From assembly GCA_030153045.1 (NCBI GenBank), contig JASLID010000079.1:1-23792 (forward strand): a stretch of 23,792 nucleotides of DNA. The letters are read 5' to 3'. The translations under genes were made by a program, and so were the position numbers. The notes under the pieces were generated by a model. That model was not told where the DNA came from and did no database searches. It was given only the letters and a program-made list of their open reading frames with translations. Shown in pieces: positions 18,364 through 23,792 of the stretch; position 1 is the first letter of the stretch, and every line of letters begins with the position of its first letter. Source of the stretch: Flavobacterium sp. (GTDB lineage Bacteria; Bacteroidota; Bacteroidia; Flavobacteriales; Flavobacteriaceae).

Positions 18364-21300
18364 TTAAGTTCTGTTTGCTCTTGCGTTTCTTCTGGCCATA
18401 CCTTTGTTAACAGCTTTTTTAATGGCATTTTCATTACCAGCGTCAGTGTTTTGATTGATTGCATTTTGAATCAATTTTGCTTGCTGAGCAATGGTAGGAT
18501 TACGGAAGAGTTCTATCAATGAAAAGACCGTATTAAATTCTGTCTGCATTTTTTCGTGGAGCAAGACGATTTCGATAGAATTACCACCTGCTTCAAAAAT
18601 ACTTACATGGTAAGGGATATTTTCTTTCTTTAAGACTTCACACCAGAGGCGATAAATATCTAATTCCAGTTGGTTATTAAGTGTAGCAACTGAATTTGTG
18701 GTAGATTTCTGAGGTTGAATTTCCTTTAACTTAACCATATTTACCTTACCGTTTTCCATTAGAGGAATAGAAGGTACCATAGTAATATCTTTAGGATTCA
18801 TATAATCCGGAAGCATCTTTTTAAGATAATCCCTAATTGATTTTTCATCGGCCTGTGTCACAAAATTTTGTGCAGCTGTCACATTTTCTTTAGGACAAAA
18901 ATTAGGGTTAATTGCATAAAGCATGTAAGTATTATCTTCATTTTGAGTAGTTGCATCACTCATTAGCAGCTCATCTACTTTAACATTGTACCCTTTCTCA
19001 TTAAGCAGATTTACAATGCTGTTTAAATTATGATCACCATCGACTTCAACCGCAAGTTGGTGGATCATAGGCCAATGTTCAGACCTAATGCCTTCTAATA
19101 CCAAACATTCACTCTTCTCAGCATCAACTTTAAGTAAATCAATAGATTGTATATCAAAATCATCGATTACATCCGAAATTGTGGTTAGCTGGCATTCGAC
19201 TTCTTCAGTCTGGTATAAGGAAGTAATGTATTCCTTGTATTCTTCTGACAATCCGTTTGTTTCATCAATGGAGTTATAAAAAGATTTTACAATTTTGTTT
19301 TCTTCTCCTGATAATTTTGCATCATCTGAAGATGATTCTTTATTGTTCTCTATATATTTTCCGACTGCGTCAACAATTGTGTCTTTATCGGCAAACCTTC
19401 CCGACAAGCCTGACATTTCAGGGTAATAATTGAATACTATACTTTCTTTTTTATTTGAAACCCCATAATTCAAAATGCGTCCTTTGATCTGACGGTGTTC
19501 AAAATTTTGCTTCAAAGCAGAAAAAATCTGTGGAATAGGTTCGAATGCAATAACTGATGCACTTGGCTGTCTTTGACTTACATCTATACAAAATCCTCCC
19601 ACATTTGAACCTACGTCTAAAACCAAACCATTTTCGGGTATTGAAATACCGTGTTTAAAATAGATTCCGTCTTCAAATATTTCATCATACAACATAGCCA
19701 ACTGACGGTTGGACTGATGGTATATTAAGCTACCGTCAGCAAAATAGAAAGGTTTGGCTTGTTTTTCTTGCGGAAGCTCTTTATAGTCACCGTAAACAAT
19801 GTCTTCTTTAACAACATAAGCCGATAAGTGGGTGACATTGTTTTCTGTTATTGGTATCACCTTACAATCTTTAACTCCTGATAATTTAGAAACTACACTT
19901 TCTATATCTCCGGGTTCAATACGGTATCCGTTTATTTTAACCTGATTGTCTTTTCGACCAATATACTCAAATGTACCATTGGCTTTCAATTTCATTAAAT
20001 CACCCGTTTTATAGAATCTGCTGTTTCCAAAATAAGGATTATTGATTTCTTTAAAGCCTTTTTCAGTAAGCTCAGTATTGTTATAATACCCTTTTGCTAC
20101 CCCAGCACCACCAATGTAAAGTTCTCCAACCACACCAACAGGAACCTGCTGTTCGAACTCGTTTAAAAGTAACAAATTGGTATTATGTATTGGTTCACCT
20201 ATTTTAAAATCATTACTGTTAATTTCTCTCCATGCTGACCAAACTGTGGTTTCTGTTGGTCCATACATATTATACAGCTTACAATTAGTAAGTGTGCTTA
20301 AACTAATAATCAAATCTGTATTTAATGGTTCCCCGCCTATAAGCCAATGCTTAACAGATGAAAGTTCTTTCGTTTTAACCTGATTATACAAATCTATGGT
20401 AAGCTTAGATTGTGATGGTGTCATCTGAACATGAGTTACCTTGTATTCATCAATAAGATCTAATTCAGATTTTTGATTGTCGATATCAAATAATTTTGCC
20501 AATTCAACCTGCGCCTGATACAGTGCTTTAGCTTGAGTAATTCTTTCCAGTCCGGCTAATACCTTTTCGTTTTCAACACCAAAATCAACCAAACAAGCTA
20601 CTTCAGTAACGCCAATATTCTGAATGTCAAAAAGCATTTTCTGGCAAGATTCAGGAGATCCGATTAACGTATTATTCTTGCTGAATTTTTTATAGGCCAG
20701 ATCAATTATTTCATCCGTTTGCGTATTCAAATCCAATCCCATTTCTTTCGCCAATGGTTCCATTAGTTTAATCGACGATTTTAAGTATGATTTGAAAGGT
20801 TTTTCACTGATATTTAATGCAGTCTGTTCAGAAGAATCGATATAGGTATGAATCATCAGGGTAACTTTTTTATCCTCGATGCTGAAACCGTTATCTTTTA
20901 GAGCCTGATGGTATGTTTTAATATTTTCTTCCAATTGTTCCATTGATTGCCCCAGAATATGGGTAAGAACATTTGCTCCTATTTCACCAGCATATTTAAA
21001 GGTTTCCGGATTTCCGGCAGCCGTAACCCAAATTGGCAATTCCTGTTGTATTGGAGTAGGTCTTACTTTTACAGTAAAGTCTTTATCTACACCATTTTTG
21101 CGTACAATTGAATCTCCTTTCCAGAGTTTTTTAAGCTCAGTGATTCTTTCACGCATCTCTTTATGACGATTATTGTAATCTGAATTTGCGAAAACAAAAT
21201 CATTTGGGTGCCATCCCGAAGCAATACTAAGACCTACACGACCATTACTAAGATTGTCAACAATCGACCATTCTTCGGCAACACGGATTGGATCCTGCAG

Positions 21301-23792
21301 CGGAAGCACCACACTACCCGATCGAATACTAATATTTTTGGTAAGAACAGCTAAAGCGGCACTTAAAACTGATGGACTTGGAAATGCACCTCCAAATTCA
21401 CCAAAGTGACGCTCAGGTGTCCATATCGCGGTAAAATCATGCTGATCAACGAATTTTGCCGTATCTAATAATAAATCATATTTGTGTTCTTCCTTATGAT
21501 CTGCTCCGAAAAACATGACACTAAAATCAATACTTTTTGCAGGTGTTAATCGCTCATGCGACAATAATTTAAAAGGATTTGATTGTTGTAAAACGATAGA
21601 ATGCCCTCTTGAAATAGTCCAGATAAGTTCTAAAACAGAAATATCAAAATTTATACTGGTTTGTGCCAGCCATTTTTGGGCATCTTTACTACCGTAAGAA
21701 GCATCTAAACTGTATAGTAAATTGTTTAAGTTCCCTTGACTTACTTCAATACCCTTAGGTTTTCCGGTAGTTCCGGAAGTAAAGATGATATAGGCACTAT
21801 CATCATCTGAATAATCTACTGCTGTCAATTGATCAGCAATTTGAGATTCAAGGCTGTCAACATAAGTAAAACTTACTTCTGTTAACTTATTTAAGTAAAG
21901 TTCTTTCAGAGTCTTCAAAGTCACAATACTCTTAGGTTCAGCATCCTCTATTATTTGATTGATTCTTTCTGAAGAATAAGCAGGGTCAAGAGGTATGTAA
22001 CAAGCTCCTAATTTGAAGCATGCAAAAATTGCAGCTACCATTTCAACATTTCGTACTAAACAAATTCCAACCTTATCTCCTTTTTGTACACCTTGGCTCG
22101 ATAATAAACTGGCAATTGCTTCTACTTTTTCTCCTACTTTTTGGTAGTTATATGATATATCATTACAAATAACAGCCGTTTTATCTGGAGTATTCTTTAC
22201 TTGATATTCAAATAAATTAATTGCATTTTCCTTTTTGCTAAAATCTAACGCTTCTCCTTTTAAATGTTTATATATTTCGTTGGTCTCTTTTTGACCAATC
22301 ATATTTACTTTAAAAACATTTTCATCTGGATTGGTCAACAATGAAACAAGCAACGTATTGAAATGATCTGCCATTCCAATAATAGTTTGGTCTTCAAAAA
22401 GATCTGTGTTATATTCCCATGAAAGTTCCAATCCACCAGCTGTTTCGGTAATATTTAAAGTCAAATCATATTTAGCGCTATTGATACCTTTAAAATTAAC
22501 AGGCTCCATAGTTAAGTCTGATAAAGAAAGAGACTCGTGCTCATTATTATGAAGTGCAAATAAAATCTGAAACAGAGGATTATGACTCAAATTTCTTTTT
22601 ACGTTTAATTCCTGAACCAATTTTTCAAACGGCATTTGTTGGTACTCATAGGCTTTCTCCAGCATTTCTTTGCTTTGTCTGATTAGCTCTCTGAAACTTG
22701 GTTTTTGAGATAAATCACTTCTTAATACAAGAAGATTCATAAAAAACCCAACTAAATCAGCTGTTTCAGCCTTTTCTCGATTAGCAATCGGACTACCTAC
22801 AACAATGTCATTTTCATTACTGTAACGTGCCAATAAAGAACTGAAAACTGCATGTAGCCCCATAAATAATGTTGCTACTTCAGATTGGCATAAATCATGT
22901 AATCCCTTAAGGGTATTTTTATCAATTGTTGAATTATAAACATTTCCATTAAAGCTTTGTGCTAACGGTCTTACTTTATCTAATGGTAAACTATGAAGCA
23001 CTGGAAGATTAGCCAATTGCTTTTTCCAATAAGCTGTCTGATTTTCCAAAACTTCACCTTTGAACCATTGTCTCTGCCAATAGGCATAATCAGAATATTG
23101 AATACTCAATTCTGTCAATGGATTGTGTTCTTTATTAAGATAGCTATTATAAAGGAGGTTAAATTCTTTAACCAAAATCCCCATGGACCAACCGTCTGAA
23201 GCGATATGATGCATAGTCACGATCAGAATATGCTCATCTTTACTGATCATGAGTAATCGAATACTTAATAACAAATCTTTGGATAGGTCAAATATTTTGA
23301 ATGTCTCTTGTTCTACTATATCAGCAATATATTGTTGAATATTTTCAGAAGCGGCATCCACTTCTTCTGCAACAACATTAAAATCGTTCACGACCTGAAC
23401 ATTTTGAACAGGTTCGCCGGATTCATCAACAAAAAAATAACTACGTAAACTTTCATGTCTTTGCAGAATCGTATTGAAAGTTTGATTTAATACCTCATAA
23501 TTAATTTTACCCGTTAATTTAAAAGTTGAAGTCAGATTATAATGAGAACTACCACTATTAATCTTATCAAGAAGCCATAAACTTTGCTGGGAAAAAGAAA
23601 GTGGAAGCTGAACATTTTTATCAACTTTCTGAATTGTTGGGATTTCCCTTGTTTGATTTTGGATTAAAGAAATAATTTCTTCTTTATTGTCTTTTAGAAA
23701 CTTTTTTTGCTCATCATCTAATATACTTAAATCGCCCTTTACCAATAGTTTATCTAGGGAAACCTCAAAATTTATCCCTTGTTGAATTAATG
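18364..23792 (-). CDS. NRPS module, 5'-truncated: docking-C-A(Gly; inserted monooxygenase and FkbM methyltransferase)-PCP
   Basis: At least 1808 codons are visible. The frame stays open to the window edge, so the true start is outside; residue numbers here count from codon 23743..23745, a TTG that is not the start. Order: end of a TubC docking domain; condensation domain (about 48-490) with His179, His180 and Asp184 in HHIASDG; N-terminal part of an A domain (about 510-735); luciferase-like monooxygenase (about 738-1080); A domain resumes (about 1100-1312); FkbM methyltransferase (about 1315-1635); A9-A10 (about 1637-1675) with Lys1667 in NGKVN; carrier domain with Ser1723 in GGNSI. Pocket residues Asp701, Ile702, Leu705, Gln1107, Leu1135, Gly1137, Met1160, Val1168, Trp1169 and Lys1667 read DILQLGMVWK, very close to the glycine code DILQLGLIWK. 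The module should load glycine, oxidise it and possibly O-methylate it. The C-terminal tail is basic (RRNARANRT). It is the first module visible, but docking and C domains imply an upstream donor. Confidence 0.93.
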   Translation of the reverse strand, partial: LIQQGINFEVSLDKLLVKGDLSILDDEQKKFLKDNKEEIISLIQNQTREIPTIQKVDKNVQLPLSFSQQSLWLLDKINSGSSHYNLTSTFKLTGKINYEVLNQTFNTILQRHESLRSYFFVDESGEPVQNVQVVNDFNVVAEEVDAASENIQQYIADIVEQETFKIFDLSKDLLLSIRLLMISKDEHILIVTMHHIASDGWSMGILVKEFNLLYNSYLNKEHNPLTELSIQYSDYAYWQRQWFKGEVLENQTAYWKKQLANLPVLHSLPLDKVRPLAQSFNGNVYNSTIDKNTLKGLHDLCQSEVATLFMGLHAVFSSLLARYSNENDIVVGSPIANREKAETADLVGFFMNLLVLRSDLSQKPSFRELIRQSKEMLEKAYEYQQMPFEKLVQELNVKRNLSHNPLFQILFALHNNEHESLSLSDLTMEPVNFKGINSAKYDLTLNITETAGGLELSWEYNTDLFEDQTIIGMADHFNTLLVSLLTNPDENVFKVNMIGQKETNEIYKHLKGEALDFSKKENAINLFEYQVKNTPDKTAVICNDISYNYQKVGEKVEAIASLLSSQGVQKGDKVGICLVRNVEMVAAIFACFKLGACYIPLDPAYSSERINQIIEDAEPKSIVTLKTLKELYLNKLTEVSFTYVDSLESQIADQLTAVDYSDDDSAYIIFTSGTTGKPKGIEVSQGNLNNLLYSLDASYGSKDAQKWLAQTSINFDISVLELIWTISRGHSIVLQQSNPFKLLSHERLTPAKSIDFSVMFFGADHKEEHKYDLLLDTAKFVDQHDFTAIWTPERHFGEFGGAFPSPSVLSAALAVLTKNISIRSGSVVLPLQDPIRVAEEWSIVDNLSNGRVGLSIASGWHPNDFVFANSDYNNRHKEMRERITELKKLWKGDSIVRKNGVDKDFTVKVRPTPIQQELPIWVTAAGNPETFKYAGEIGANVLTHILGQSMEQLEENIKTYHQALKDNGFSIEDKKVTLMIHTYIDSSEQTALNISEKPFKSYLKSSIKLMEPLAKEMGLDLNTQTDEIIDLAYKKFSKNNTLIGSPESCQKMLFDIQNIGVTEVACLVDFGVENEKVLAGLERITQAKALYQAQVELAKLFDIDNQKSELDLIDEYKVTHVQMTPSQSKLTIDLYNQVKTKELSSVKHWLIGGEPLNTDLIISLSTLTNCKLYNMYGPTETTVWSAWREINSNDFKIGEPIHNTNLLLLNEFEQQVPVGVVGELYIGGAGVAKGYYNNTELTEKGFKEINNPYFGNSRFYKTGDLMKLKANGTFEYIGRKDNQVKINGYRIEPGDIESVVSKLSGVKDCKVIPITENNVTHLSAYVVKEDIVYGDYKELPQEKQAKPFYFADGSLIYHQSNRQLAMLYDEIFEDGIYFKHGISIPENGLVLDVGSNVGGFCIDVSQRQPSASVIAFEPIPQIFSALKQNFEHRQIKGRILNYGVSNKKESIVFNYYPEMSGLSGRFADKDTIVDAVGKYIENNKESSSDDAKLSGEENKIVKSFYNSIDETNGLSEEYKEYITSLYQTEEVECQLTTISDVIDDFDIQSIDLLKVDAEKSECLVLEGIRSEHWPMIHQLAVEVDGDHNLNSIVNLLNEKGYNVKVDELLMSDATTQNEDNTYMLYAINPNFCPKENVTAAQNFVTQADEKSIRDYLKKMLPDYMNPKDITMVPSIPLMENGKVNMVKLKEIQPQKSTTNSVATLNNQLELDIYRLWCEVLKKENIPYHVSIFEAGGNSIEIVLLHEKMQTEFNTVFSLIELFRNPTIAQQAKLIQNAINQNTDAGNENAIKKAVNKGMARRNARANRT
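18841..19803 (-). other. FkbM-type SAM methyltransferase domain inserted between A8 and A9
   Basis: Residues about 1315-1635 (same numbering as the host protein) lie between the A8 block (YIGRKDNQVKINGYRIEPGD) and the A9 block (LPDYMNP). Recognisable parts are LYDEIFEDGIYFKHGI, the SAM-binding VLDVGSNVGGF (1375-1385), FEPIP (1401-1405), and LLKVDAEKSECLVLEGI (1537-1553), which matches the FkbM block usually written LLKIDVEGAE. FkbM enzymes are mostly O-methyltransferases. The A8-A9 gap is a known site for embedded methyltransferases. It is in frame with no stop on either side. Confidence 0.88.
20506..21534 (-). other. Luciferase-like FMN monooxygenase domain inserted between A4 and A5
   Basis: Residues about 738-1080 interrupt the A domain after A4 (FDISVLELIW) and before the segment leading to A5 (NMYGPTETTVW). 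It begins IDFSVMFFGAD and contains WTPERHFGEFGGAFPSP (775-791), NGRVGLSIASGWHPNDF (834-850) and PIWVTAAGNPETF (904-916). These are typical of the MupA/Atu3671-type luciferase-like monooxygenases found in natural-product assembly lines, which use reduced flavin and oxygen. The likely substrate is the glycyl group on the adjacent carrier protein. As I recall, the glycine module MtaG of myxothiazol has a monooxygenase at the same A4-A5 position. Confidence 0.9.
23656..23792 (-). other. TubC-type docking domain, partial (glycine module)
   Basis: The translated frame upstream of 23745 reads LIQQGINFEVSLDKL and continues into LVKGDLSILDDEQKKFLKDN and a final helix. This is the hairpin-plus-helix pattern of the docking domains on the threonine and serine modules. 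Only the first helix, perhaps ten or so residues, lies outside the window. Its presence implies that another assembly-line protein precedes this one. Confidence 0.7.

Noticed and set aside
20506..21534. A separate luciferase-like monooxygenase gene
   Set aside because: It is in the same uninterrupted frame as the A domain on both sides, and the A motifs split cleanly around it, so it is an embedded domain.
1548..23199. Many forward-strand open frames of about 60-120 codons, for example 3309..3590, 9701..9988 and 12056..12424
   Set aside because: Each lies wholly opposite a large minus-strand gene with clear domains and conserved motifs; their translations show no recognisable domain, and they are expected shadows in AT-rich coding DNA.
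1..23792. CRISPR arrays, tRNA/rRNA genes, insertion sequences, attachment sites or tandem repeats
   Set aside because: Nearly every base is coding for assembly-line proteins; the repetition seen is homology between modules, with no short direct repeats, inverted terminal repeats or structured RNA noticed by eye.

Overview
The window is a dense stretch of a modular nonribosomal peptide / polyketide (NRPS/PKS) biosynthetic cluster. All seven genes lie on the minus strand, so transcription runs from high to low coordinates. Gaps are 8 to 39 bases or the genes overlap (ATGA at 15113..15116, TGATG at 8651..8655), and I see no promoter, terminator, RNA gene, mobile element or CRISPR array. The low G+C (roughly one third by eye), the A-rich leaders without Shine-Dalgarno sequences and the general protein style suggest a Bacteroidota host, most likely a flavobacterium. 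This is an inference; no taxonomic marker gene is present.

In transcription order the layout is: (1) 23792..18364, a C-A-PCP module truncated at its 5' end by the window edge, whose glycine-type A domain carries two embedded enzymes, a luciferase-like flavin monooxygenase between motifs A4 and A5 and an FkbM-type methyltransferase between A8 and A9; (2) 18355..15113, KS-AT-ACP; (3) 15116..11715, C-A-PCP with a threonine code; (4) 11703..8653, KS-AT-ACP; (5) 8653..5303, C-A-PCP with a serine code; (6) 5263..3962, a free-standing PLP aminotransferase resembling EctB/diaminobutyrate aminotransferases; (7) 3952..1, KS, a shrunken AT remnant without its catalytic serine, a carrier protein, a C domain and the first residues of an A domain, cut off by the window edge.

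The assembly line therefore alternates amino acid and C2 extension, mostly one module per polypeptide. If collinear, it would build ...(oxidised, methylated Gly)-C2-Thr-C2-Ser-(C2)-amino acid... No ketoreductase, dehydratase, enoylreductase, epimerase or thioesterase is visible, so the beta-ketones should survive unless enzymes outside the window act on them. Handover between proteins is probably controlled by N-terminal TubC-type docking domains on the three separate NRPS proteins and by short charged C-terminal tails on the upstream proteins.

The most interesting features are the doubly interrupted glycine A domain, the degenerate AT in the last gene, and the EctB-like aminotransferase inside the operon. 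I cannot assign the cluster to a known natural product. Loading and release lie at least partly outside the window.
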